Source of the DNA: Bacteroidota bacterium
GTDB lineage: Bacteria; Bacteroidota; Bacteroidia; Bacteroidales; Lentimicrobiaceae
Length of the DNA stretch: 64,000 nt
Direction of reading: 5' to 3'
Assembly: GCA_023434665.1 (NCBI GenBank)
Contig: JAEYSM010000028.1
Location: 35,294 to 99,293 of the forward strand
The notes beneath the pieces were generated by a model. The model had not been told where the DNA came from, made no database searches, and saw only the letters and a program-made list of their open reading frames with translations. Shown piece by piece: positions 44,377-52,132 of this stretch. The translations under genes and the position numbers were made by a program. The first letter of the stretch is position 1, and each line of letters starts with the position of its first letter.

Positions 44377-44868
44377 TCAGTTTTCCTTAATCTTACGTTC
44401 AATATTTGTTGTTGAAAAGCCTGGCAGGTATTCGAGGGTAATTACCTTACCCCCTTTTGTAAGCACAATATCATGACCAACAATTTCTTCTATGCTATAA
44501 TCAGCTCCTTTTACAAGTATATCTGGTTCAATTTGTTTGATGAGCTGATAAGGGGTTTCTTCTCCAAAAAGAACCACAGCTGAGACAAATACAAAAGAAG
44601 CCAGAGTGAGTGCTCTTGAATATTCATCAATTATCGGTCGGTTTTTGCCTTTTAATAATGAAACTGACTCATCGGTATTAAGTCCAATAATGAGTACATC
44701 GCCAAGATCCGCTGCTTTTGAAAGATAATCAATATGCCCCCGATGAATCAGATCGAAACATCCATTTGTAAAAACCAGCTTTTTACCATTTTTCTTCCAT
44801 TCCTTCAGTTGTCTGTCGAGAGTCTGAGAATGAAGGATCTTTGATTGGATTTGATCCAGATATGCCAT
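44377..44868 (-). CDS. HldE/RfaE2-type sugar-phosphate adenylyltransferase
   Basis: 163 residues from ATG 44868 (MAYLDQIQS), matching the family's usual length. Nucleotidyltransferase motif VFTNGCFDLIHRGHIDYL, then LIIGLNTDESV, KGKNRPI and ILVKGADY. Transfers AMP to D-glycero-beta-D-manno-heptose 1-phosphate in LPS core synthesis. The start lies 86 bases inside the upstream flippase-like gene, in another frame. Confidence 0.9.
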   Translation of the reverse strand: MAYLDQIQSKILHSQTLDRQLKEWKKNGKKLVFTNGCFDLIHRGHIDYLSKAADLGDVLIIGLNTDESVSLLKGKNRPIIDEYSRALTLASFVFVSAVVLFGEETPYQLIKQIEPDILVKGADYSIEEIVGHDIVLTKGGKVITLEYLPGFSTTNIERKIKEN

Positions 44869-45874
44869 GTGTTTTCCTGTTAAAGGTATGTAACAAAAGT
44901 AGCGAAAAAACTCCGGCAATTAGAATCATTATGGTCTGACTTGCCCATATAAGCCACCCCATTGCGTATCCGGTAATGGAATTTATCGAAAAAAGAACCA
45001 ATGTTTCAGCAACAATTGCAGGATAAATACCAATCCCTCCCTGTACTATCATTATTCCGATGGATCCAAAAACCAAAACAGTCAATCCGGCTTTTAATGA
45101 AAGCGAGGAAGTTTCCTGCAAAGAAAAGAAAACCACATACGACATTAAAAGATATAAAACCCAGATTGCGACGGTATAACCAATGAATAACCATGGTCTT
45201 TTAATTCTTAATAGCGATTTCATTCCAGTTAAAAATCCCGACACCAGATTATTGATTTTCAAATAGAATTTGGTAGTTCTGATTGAAGCCCTGAAGAAGA
45301 AAAACAGAATAACAAGGGTGATAAATAAAGATAAGATAACCCATAAAATGCTAGAATTCCCTTCCGTCGGGAAATGGAATTTTGACATAATGGGCTCGTA
45401 AATTCTTTCGCTGACATAAACACTCAGAGCTTCTGACATGGTTAAAATCATCACGAAAAATAAAACTACATACGTCATTAGATCAATCGCCCTTTCAGTA
45501 ATTACGGTGCCAAATGATTTGTTGAAAGGAATCTTTTCATACTTTGTAAGAATTCCGCATCTGCTAACTTCTCCAAGTCGTGGCAGTGCCAGATTTGCAA
45601 GGTAAGCAATAAGGACAGCCATATAAACATTCAGCTTTCGTGGTTTAAAGCCCAATGGTTCCATAAGCATTCGCCATCTGAGAGCTCTTACCCAATGGCT
45701 TAACATCCCAAGAAAAATCCCTAAAATAATCCATGAATAATCGGCCATTTTTAAGGCGCGGACAATATCTCCCCTTTGTTCACTATCCAGATTCCTCAGA
45801 AATAACCATATAAAAAAGATCCCTATTCCAAGAAAAAAAATGAACCTGAGAGAAACTAAAAAAATTCTTTTCAA
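44783..45874 (-). CDS. Lysylphosphatidylglycerol synthase-type flippase domain protein
   Basis: 363 residues, about eight membrane helices, of the UPF0104/LPG_synthase_TM family. Markers: WIILGIFLGMLSHWVRALRWRMLMEPLG, ANLALPRLGEVSRCGIL, and VQGGIGIYPAIVAETL. Related proteins flip or build lipids in the inner membrane; there is no catalytic soluble domain here. Its tail overlaps hldE by 86 bases; panD is one base upstream. Confidence 0.85.
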   Translation of the reverse strand: MKRIFLVSLRFIFFLGIGIFFIWLFLRNLDSEQRGDIVRALKMADYSWIILGIFLGMLSHWVRALRWRMLMEPLGFKPRKLNVYMAVLIAYLANLALPRLGEVSRCGILTKYEKIPFNKSFGTVITERAIDLMTYVVLFFVMILTMSEALSVYVSERIYEPIMSKFHFPTEGNSSILWVILSLFITLVILFFFFRASIRTTKFYLKINNLVSGFLTGMKSLLRIKRPWLFIGYTVAIWVLYLLMSYVVFFSLQETSSLSLKAGLTVLVFGSIGIMIVQGGIGIYPAIVAETLVLFSINSITGYAMGWLIWASQTIMILIAGVFSLLLLHTFNRKTHGISGSNPIKDPSFSDSRQTTEGMEEKW

Positions 45875-45875
45875 C

Positions 45876-46226
45876 CTATTTTACGATTTTATTGAACTGA
45901 TCCGGGAAAACAATTGCAGGAGTATGATTCTTTGCCTCTTCAGTTGTCATATGAGCAAAAGCAGCAATTATAACCAAGTCGCCCGGTTCTGCTTTTCGCG
46001 CAGCAGCACCGTTCAATGATACCATCCCTGAACCTCTTATTGCTTTAATAACATAAGTTTCCAGTCGTTCACCATTATTGATATTTAATACCTGAACCTT
46101 TTCAAATTCAACTAGATTTGCAGCTTCCATTAAATCTTCGTCAATTCCGATACTTCCAATATAATGGAGGTTGGCCTCAGTGATTGTGGCTCTATGAATT
46201 TTTGACTTTAATATTTCCAGGGTCAT
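45876..46226 (-). CDS. panD: Aspartate 1-decarboxylase
   Basis: 116 residues. Makes beta-alanine from aspartate for pantothenate. The pyruvoyl cleavage site is Gly24-Ser25 in HYIGSIGID, with ERLETYVIKA and GDLVIIAAFA. Directly behind panC (15 bases), so both steps feeding pantothenate lie together. Confidence 0.97.
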   Translation of the reverse strand: MTLEILKSKIHRATITEANLHYIGSIGIDEDLMEAANLVEFEKVQVLNINNGERLETYVIKAIRGSGMVSLNGAAARKAEPGDLVIIAAFAHMTTEEAKNHTPAIVFPDQFNKIVK

Positions 46227-46241
46227 AATTTTGCAAAAATA

Positions 46242-47081
46242 CTAAATTAAGCGAATGTTGTCGATTAGTCGGATGTCTCCAGCATTTACAGCTATAAAGG
46301 CATACGAATTATCTGTGATTGCACCAGTAATTGGTTTAAGACTGTCTCCGTCAGCTATTTCTATATATTCTAAAGACAACAAAGGATGTGCCGCAAAAGA
46401 CTTTTCAATTTCCTGACGCAGTTCTTCTGCTGGATAATTACCTGACATTTCTCTTGCCTTTAATAGTTGTTGGTAAATAAATGGGGCAGCCTGCCGCATT
46501 TCAGGTTTTAATCTAATATTCCTCGAGCTTCTCGCCAAACCGTCTTCCTCCCGACTTATCGGACAAGGGATAATCTTAACCGGAGAATTAATTTGAGAAA
46601 CAAGTGATTTTATAATCATTAGCTGTTGGTAGTCTTTTTCTCCAAAATAAGCTTTATGAGGCTTGACAATCTTAAACAGTCGTTCTACCACAATAGCCAC
46701 TCCATTGAAATGACCTGGCCTGAATTTTCCTTCCATCACGTTTCCCAAATCACCAAATTCATAAGTTTCAGTGATTTCATCAGGATACATATCTTCAACA
46801 GAAGGAACAAACGCAATATCTGCACCTGCTTCCTTAAGTAGCATGATATCTTTATCAAGATTTCTGGGGTATTTTTCCAGATCTACCGGGTTATTAAACT
46901 GTATTGGATTAACGAATATACTGACGATTGTTTTATCATTTTCTTTAACCGACCGATTCACCAATGAAATGTGGCCCTCGTGAAGAGCACCCATTGTTGG
47001 CACGAATCCAATAGAAAAACCCTTACTTATAAAATTTTGGACATGTTCTGAAATGTCCTTCCGGGTTTCAAAAGTCAACAT
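46242..47081 (-). CDS. panC: Pantothenate synthetase
   Basis: 279 residues. Condenses pantoate with beta-alanine using ATP. Motifs: PTMGALHEGH, FVNPIQFN, FGEKDYQQL, SSRN. Ten bases after the thioredoxin-like gene, which may lead the operon. panB is not in the window. Confidence 0.97.
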   Translation of the reverse strand: MLTFETRKDISEHVQNFISKGFSIGFVPTMGALHEGHISLVNRSVKENDKTIVSIFVNPIQFNNPVDLEKYPRNLDKDIMLLKEAGADIAFVPSVEDMYPDEITETYEFGDLGNVMEGKFRPGHFNGVAIVVERLFKIVKPHKAYFGEKDYQQLMIIKSLVSQINSPVKIIPCPISREEDGLARSSRNIRLKPEMRQAAPFIYQQLLKAREMSGNYPAEELRQEIEKSFAAHPLLSLEYIEIADGDSLKPITGAITDNSYAFIAVNAGDIRLIDNIRLI

Positions 47082-47091
47082 TGTATAGCTG

Positions 47092-47622
47092 TTACTGATT
47101 GTTTGAACTTGTAATAAAATTCACCATATCCTGCTCAATACTTATTTCAGGGGTTTCAATTATTCTACCTATTTCAGAGCCATTTCTTGATAAAATGAAA
47201 GTAGGAACTAAAGTGATTTCAAAATCAGTCAGACAGAAATCCCCACCTTTTTTTAACCGATCTACAGAAACAGCAAATACTTTCTCCTCAGGATAACCAG
47301 CCAAATCAATTATTTTATAAAAATGAGGGACATGTTCTCTACTATCTCCACACCAAGTACCTAAAACAACAAAAATATCCGGCAGAATATTTCTGTTTTC
47401 TTCAAGAATTTTGATGGCTGAAGAATCTGGGATATAAGCATTGTATTCCTCATCAAACCAAGTGCCCATTTTTTGCAGGCCTTCACGTGTAATTGCTCCA
47501 ACCAGCATTTCTTTGCCCGAAACACTATCAATCTTCACAATATTTACATCCTGGGCTTTTAATGTATTACTTATCAAAAGTATTGCTACTAGAGAAAAGA
47601 ATGAAGAAACGACTGTTTTCAT
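47092..47622 (-). CDS. Secreted thioredoxin-like protein with CGDS site
   Basis: 176 residues, signal peptide ending near LKAQ. The thioredoxin-fold active region reads TWCGDSREHVPHF: one Cys followed by GDS, so the usual second cysteine is missing. Later it keeps the cis-proline strand (TLVPTFILSRNGSEIGRI). Likely periplasmic and probably not a classic disulfide reductase. First gene of the operon that continues into panC. Confidence 0.8.
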   Translation of the reverse strand: MKTVVSSFFSLVAILLISNTLKAQDVNIVKIDSVSGKEMLVGAITREGLQKMGTWFDEEYNAYIPDSSAIKILEENRNILPDIFVVLGTWCGDSREHVPHFYKIIDLAGYPEEKVFAVSVDRLKKGGDFCLTDFEITLVPTFILSRNGSEIGRIIETPEISIEQDMVNFITSSNNQ

Positions 47623-47645
47623 AAGGAATAATTTTTTTTAGGCAG

Positions 47646-47653
47646 CAAAGGTA
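47646..47653 (-). promoter_or_regulatory. -7 box for the thioredoxin-like/pan operon
   Basis: On the minus strand TACCTTTG matches TAnnTTTG, 23 bases before the start codon at 47622. No -33 element is evident. Confidence 0.5.
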
Positions 47654-47813
47654 TAAAAAGCAGACTTATGACTTACATCTGATTTGGCAGTTATGAATGA
47701 ACCAAAAGGGATGAAAAAGGTTATTAGAAAGTTATAGCAGATTCTTTTTGAGAAGAAAGGCGTATGTAATAATAACAATCACTATATCAGAGGGATAAAA
47801 TAACAATAATAAT

Positions 47814-47846
47814 TTTGCTTTGTTTCAACGATTGAGTTTATATTTG
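47814..47846 (+). promoter_or_regulatory. Bacteroidota promoter for the flavodoxin gene
   Basis: TTTG (47814-47817), 21 bases, TATATTTG (47839-47846). Both elements are exact, with a ~39-base leader. Confidence 0.65.
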
Positions 47847-47885
47847 CATACTCAATAATAAATTCGTACTATAATTAAAACTAGA

Positions 47886-48398
47886 ATGGCAAAAATCGGG
47901 ATTTTTTACGGTGGCACATCAAAAGGCAGCACTTATAAAACTGCCAAGACCATCTGTGATCAATTTGGAGAAAGTAATGTATCTCTCCATAATGTTAATG
48001 AAGCTACAAAAGAAGATTTAGAAAAATATCATTATCTAATTTTAGGAACCTCAGCCTGGGGAATTGGTGAGATGCACCAAGATTGGGAACGTTTCATTGA
48101 CGTTCTCGCTGAAGCTGACCTAAAGAAAAAGAAAGTTGCATTATTTGGGTTGGGCGATCAGATTGAATACCCTGAAAGCTTTGTGGATGGCATGGGAACT
48201 GTTTTCTGTCGTCTTCCAATGAAAGAGAATGTAGTAGGTTTCTGGCCTACGCAGGGTTATTCATTTTATTACTCATCTGCTGAAATGGATGGTAAGTTTG
48301 TGGGATTGGCAATTGATGAAGATAGCCAACCTGAACTTACTGAAGAAAGAATAACGAAATGGGTTGATTTACTTAAAAAAGAATTCCAGCTAAATTAA
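47886..48398 (+). CDS. Flavodoxin
   Basis: 170 residues, long-chain type. FMN phosphate loop FYGGTSKGSTYKTAK, then LGTSAWGIGEMHQDWERF and FGLGDQIEYPESFVDGMG, with the C-terminal ERITKWVDLLKKEF. Low-potential electron carrier in the cytoplasm; partners not visible here. Confidence 0.95.
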   Translation: MAKIGIFYGGTSKGSTYKTAKTICDQFGESNVSLHNVNEATKEDLEKYHYLILGTSAWGIGEMHQDWERFIDVLAEADLKKKKVALFGLGDQIEYPESFVDGMGTVFCRLPMKENVVGFWPTQGYSFYYSSAEMDGKFVGLAIDEDSQPELTEERITKWVDLLKKEFQLN

Positions 48399-48421
48399 GC
48401 ATACAGAAAACTTTCAAAAAT

Positions 48422-48453
48422 ACAATGGCCGGGCTAATATTGCCGGCCATTGT
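48422..48453 (+). terminator. Terminator hairpin after the flavodoxin gene
   Basis: Perfect 11-bp stem ACAATGGCCGG / CCGGCCATTGT, 10-base loop. It contains the ATG at 48425, so that codon is not the start of the next gene. TTATATCTTT follows, forming both a weak tail and the next -7 box. Confidence 0.7.
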
Positions 48454-48455
48454 TA

Positions 48456-48463
48456 TATCTTTG
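48456..48463 (+). promoter_or_regulatory. -7 box for the M28 peptidase gene
   Basis: TATCTTTG matches TAnnTTTG, 27 bases before the ATG at 48491, immediately after the hairpin. Confidence 0.45.
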
Positions 48464-48490
48464 CTTTTGGCTTTTAATAAAGTGAACTTT

Positions 48491-50272
48491 ATGATAAAAC
48501 TAATTCCCAGTCTGTTTTTAATAGTCTTATCTCTTAATATTCATGGACAACATTTTGTAAAGGACTCATTTAAGACCCACATTCAATATTTGGCATCAGA
48601 GCAACTAAAAGGAAGAAAAGCAGGATCCTACGGTGACTCAATTGCAGCTGACTACATTAATAAGAGCTTTGGTGAAGAAATGCCAATTGATGGTATTGAG
48701 GTCAAAAATCAACATTTTTATCTTGTGACTGATGTTAAAGCGGGAGAAAACAACAAGCTTGAGTTTGGTAGTAAAAATTTAATTTATGGTAAAGATTTCC
48801 AGCCCTTTTCATTTTCTTCTTCATCTACTGCAAAAGGAGAGATTGTATTCGCAGGCTTCGGCATCACCGGAAAAAGTGATAGTTTAACCTGGGATGACTA
48901 TCAAGATTTAGATGTACAGAATAAATGGGTACTTATATTAAGAGGCGACCCTGAACCTGACAATCCATCAAGCGCTTTTATTCCTCTCTCTTCTGACAGG
49001 GCTAAAGCTCTTACTGCCAAAGATAAAGGAGCCATTGGTGTCCTCCTTGTGTCACCTACCTCCATCAGCAAATCAGACGAGCTAATAGATCTCTCTTATG
49101 ATAAATCAATCTCTGACGCCGGCATTCCGGTTCTCAGTATCACAAGGCAGACTGCAGCATTGATAACACAACTCAAAGGTCCTTCGATCGACTCGCTGGA
49201 GAAGAGAATGCTAGATTCAAAGGCTTCAGTGACTTTTCCTATAAATGACGGCACCCTATCTGCTAAAACAGAAATTATTCGTGAAAAGAAGGTTTCGCGG
49301 AATGTGATTAAAAAAATCACTGGCACTGATACTGTATTAAAGGATGAATATATTGTTATTGGAGCTCATTATGATCACCTGGGAGAGGGAGGACATGGAT
49401 CTGGCTCAAGGATTCCTGATACCACAGCAACCCATCCAGGTGCAGATGATAATGCTTCAGGAGTCTCATCACTTATCGAACTTTCTAACTTCTTCTCTAA
49501 ACCCGAGAATAGGCAGCCGAGAAGTCTTTTATTCATTGCTTTTGGTGCTGAGGAAATGGGATTGGTTGGAGCCCGGTATTTTATCGATCATCCTTCGGTT
49601 CCTCTTTCATCAATAAAAGCCATGATTAATCTGGACATGATCGGACGACTCAAAACTGATGAAATAGCTACTGTAAATATTAATGGAACCGGCACATTCA
49701 GGCAGGCTGATTCGATTCTTAATATTCATGAAAAAAACCAATCTTTTTCGATAAAAAGAATTATGGATGGTTACGGGCCTTCTGACCATGCAGCATTTTA
49801 TACATCAGGAATTCCTGTCTTGTTTTTAACAACTGGTGCACATGGTGATTATCATACACCAGAGGATAAAGAAGAATATATTAACTATGATGGACTCACA
49901 GAAATTACTAACTTAACGACCGATCTGATTAAATCGGTTGCAGCCATGCCAGTGGCTCCTTTTTATACGGAATCAGGTATTAAAAGAGAACCAGGGCGCT
50001 ATGGAAGAAATTTAAAAGTAACTCTGGGCATAATGCCTGATGTTACCGGTGAAGAGACCTCGGGTGGAATGAAAGTAGAAGGAACAAGAAAAGATGCCCC
50101 TGCAGCCAGGGCCGGAATGGTGAAAGGTGATATTATAACAGCAATTAATGGTCTAAAGGTTTCCAATGTGTACGATTATATGAGCAGATTGGGAAAACTA
50201 AAACCAGGTGAAACAGTTAATGTCGAAATTTTAAGGGCTGGTAAAAAGGAAATTTTAATCATTCAACTATAA
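48491..50272 (+). CDS. M28-family aminopeptidase with PDZ domain
   Basis: 593 residues from ATG 48491, before a signal peptide (IKLIPSLFLIVLSLN, cleavage near IHG). A PA-like insert (about 90-240: GEIVFAGFGITG, KWVLILRGDPEPD) is followed by the zinc peptidase domain. Zinc ligands are visible in GAHYDHLG, PGADDNASG, GAEEMGLVGA and HGDYHTPEDKEE, with NLDMIGR. A C-terminal PDZ domain (about 510-590: DAPAARAGMVKGDIITAINGLKV) ends the protein. Periplasmic peptide hydrolase, substrate unknown. Confidence 0.92.
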   Translation: MIKLIPSLFLIVLSLNIHGQHFVKDSFKTHIQYLASEQLKGRKAGSYGDSIAADYINKSFGEEMPIDGIEVKNQHFYLVTDVKAGENNKLEFGSKNLIYGKDFQPFSFSSSSTAKGEIVFAGFGITGKSDSLTWDDYQDLDVQNKWVLILRGDPEPDNPSSAFIPLSSDRAKALTAKDKGAIGVLLVSPTSISKSDELIDLSYDKSISDAGIPVLSITRQTAALITQLKGPSIDSLEKRMLDSKASVTFPINDGTLSAKTEIIREKKVSRNVIKKITGTDTVLKDEYIVIGAHYDHLGEGGHGSGSRIPDTTATHPGADDNASGVSSLIELSNFFSKPENRQPRSLLFIAFGAEEMGLVGARYFIDHPSVPLSSIKAMINLDMIGRLKTDEIATVNINGTGTFRQADSILNIHEKNQSFSIKRIMDGYGPSDHAAFYTSGIPVLFLTTGAHGDYHTPEDKEEYINYDGLTEITNLTTDLIKSVAAMPVAPFYTESGIKREPGRYGRNLKVTLGIMPDVTGEETSGGMKVEGTRKDAPAARAGMVKGDIITAINGLKVSNVYDYMSRLGKLKPGETVNVEILRAGKKEILIIQL

Positions 50273-50293
50273 TTACGACATAGTATAACAATC

Positions 50294-50695
50294 ATGTTCA
50301 ACTTCTTTTCCAACCCTATATTTTTAAAATTTATCAAGTTCGGGGTTGTTGGATTTTCGGGTGTTTTTGTAGATTTTGGGTTTACTTTTCTCTGCAAAGA
50401 GATACTTAAAATCCAGAAATACATAGCAAATGCAATTGGATTTACAATTGCTGCCACAAGCAATTATATATTAAACAGAATATGGACTTTTGAAAGTCAT
50501 AATCCGGAGATAGCATGGGAGTATTCAAAATTCCTTGGAATTTCCTTAATCGGCCTCCTGATTAATACCCTTGTTATTTACATTCTCGTATCCAAAAGCA
50601 AAGTGAATTTCTATTTGGCAAAACTCATTGCTATTGTTATTGTGACAATATGGAATTTTATAATTAACCTGAACTATACTTTTGCTGTTCTTTAG
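50294..50695 (+). CDS. GtrA-family membrane protein
   Basis: 133 residues with four membrane helices. Typical GtrA features: FIKFGVVGFSGVFVDFGFTFLCKE at the start, NAIGFTIAATSNYILNRIWTF, and WNFIINLNYTF near the end. Family members help flip or hand over lipid-linked sugars. No partner glycosyltransferase is adjacent. Confidence 0.9.
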   Translation: MFNFFSNPIFLKFIKFGVVGFSGVFVDFGFTFLCKEILKIQKYIANAIGFTIAATSNYILNRIWTFESHNPEIAWEYSKFLGISLIGLLINTLVIYILVSKSKVNFYLAKLIAIVIVTIWNFIINLNYTFAVL

Positions 50696-50719
50696 TCAAT
50701 TTACCATTCTCTATTCATC

Positions 50720-50737
50720 CTCACTTTAGTGAGTTTT
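50720..50737 (+). terminator. Short terminator after gtrA
   Basis: CTCAC-TTTA-GTGAG hairpin followed by TTTT, overlapping the stop of the convergent ChaN-like gene. A short stem, hence lower confidence. Confidence 0.45.
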
Positions 50738-51598
50738 GGTCATTGACTCAGGAGTCACTATTATGAAATCAGCCTTCCCAACACGATCTTCATCCAAATC
50801 TTCAATCGATTCCTGTTCTCCTGAATGAATAGTAATTATTCTCAGACTTGGATCAGACCTCAATAGGTACCACATAATGCCTTGATAATCATCAGAATGA
50901 TATGTTCCATGAAAATGGAGAAATAGATTCTCACCCTTCCTGAAATCTTTGAGAATAAAATAAGCCATGGTTGCATCCTTAATAGCCTGCGCCTTTGGGA
51001 GATTATCATTTCCATGTCCGCCGCCTCCCATCATTTCCAGCATAGATTTATATCCTGACAATTCACCATCAAATTCAATCGGTAAAGGAGCAATCAACTT
51101 TTTGGCTTCAGGTGATAGAGAATCGAGCGATTGAAGACCTTTGCGGTTCACAAGAGCTGCATATCTTCTGGGAATATTCGTTGCAACAAATGGAAGCTTC
51201 ATTTCTCTGGCAAATTCTAATAATGGCTTATAGTCTGTTTTATAATTTGGCCAAAGTCGTGCTTCAGCTTCAAAATTCCGGTCATTTACATTCTGAGCAA
51301 GATATTCATTGATGATAAGTGAATTATCACTCTCAAACATTTCAGCACCAAGCATCAATTTATTGCCCAATTCATTATAAAGATCTCTGGAGAGTTCTAA
51401 CTGTAACCAGTGAATTATAGGATTATTATGCAACTCACCAAAGAGAATAACATCAGCTTTCTTTGCATCTTCAAGCATCTTTTGAAAGCTTGTTTCTTTC
51501 CCTTTTGAGTTATAAATCTTATAAGCCGGCTTATCTTTTGTCATCGACAATAGAAAAGCCATTCCAATAATAACCAGCAAAAACTTAAAAATTCTCAT
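50726..51598 (-). CDS. ChaN-like (DUF399) protein
   Basis: 290 residues with an N-terminal hydrophobic leader (FKFLLVIIGMAFLLS); no clear lipobox. ChaN fold markers: VILFGELHNNPIIHWLQLEL, MLGAEMFESDNSL, ATNIPRRYAALV, and FHGTYHSDDYQGI, with conserved histidines that in ChaN bind haem iron. Its start base is shared with the last base of cdd, so it ends the DUF4271-to-chaN run. Confidence 0.82.
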   Translation of the reverse strand: MRIFKFLLVIIGMAFLLSMTKDKPAYKIYNSKGKETSFQKMLEDAKKADVILFGELHNNPIIHWLQLELSRDLYNELGNKLMLGAEMFESDNSLIINEYLAQNVNDRNFEAEARLWPNYKTDYKPLLEFAREMKLPFVATNIPRRYAALVNRKGLQSLDSLSPEAKKLIAPLPIEFDGELSGYKSMLEMMGGGGHGNDNLPKAQAIKDATMAYFILKDFRKGENLFLHFHGTYHSDDYQGIMWYLLRSDPSLRIITIHSGEQESIEDLDEDRVGKADFIIVTPESMTKTH

Positions 51599-52101
51599 TA
51601 CTTTATATTTTTCTCAGGCAAATTATTTGAGCTGAATGTAAATGGCAGGAGTGAACTAATTCCTTTAACTTTAATTATCCTTCCAGTCTCAGAAGAAAAA
51701 AGGATTTCAATTTTACTGCCTTGCCTTAGTTCATATTCCGCTATTACCTGGCGACATGCTCCACAAGGAGCAACCATTAGATCGTTTGCTTTTCCCGAGT
51801 CAACCGTAATAGCAATACTTTTAATAACAACGCCTGGTTTTTGAGCAGATGCAGTAAATAATGCTACCCTCTCAGCACAGAGTCCTGATGGATAAGCTGC
51901 ATTTTCCTGATTATTACCTCCTATTATCACTCCATCGTTACATTTGACTGCGGCACCTACTTTAAAATTTGAGTAAGGTGAATAAGCATTTTTGCATGCT
52001 TTTGACGCTTCAAGCATAAGCTGCTTATCTTCATTCGGAAGCGCATCAATTGATTGATATTCGCAAAATTTTATTGAAATCTCCTTTTCTATCATGGTCA
52101 T
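51598..52101 (-). CDS. cdd: Cytidine deaminase
   Basis: 167 residues. Deaminates cytidine or deoxycytidine to uridine in pyrimidine salvage. Zinc site: CAERVALF with catalytic Glu, and PCGACRQV. Substrate loop: YSNFKVGAAV and GGNNQENAAYPSG. Overlaps the ChaN-like gene by one base. Alternative start at Met3. Confidence 0.95.
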   Translation of the reverse strand: MTMIEKEISIKFCEYQSIDALPNEDKQLMLEASKACKNAYSPYSNFKVGAAVKCNDGVIIGGNNQENAAYPSGLCAERVALFTASAQKPGVVIKSIAITVDSGKANDLMVAPCGACRQVIAEYELRQGSKIEILFSSETGRIIKVKGISSLLPFTFSSNNLPEKNIK

Positions 52102-52132
52102 TTATTAACTCAATTGTAGCAAATATACTGCT

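Noticed and set aside
47623..47885. A short open frame between the thioredoxin-like and flavodoxin genes
   Set aside because: Only 14 codons, with no supporting signal.
48425..48490. Longer M28 protein from 48425
   Set aside because: Its ATG is in the terminator stem and the signal peptide begins at 48491.
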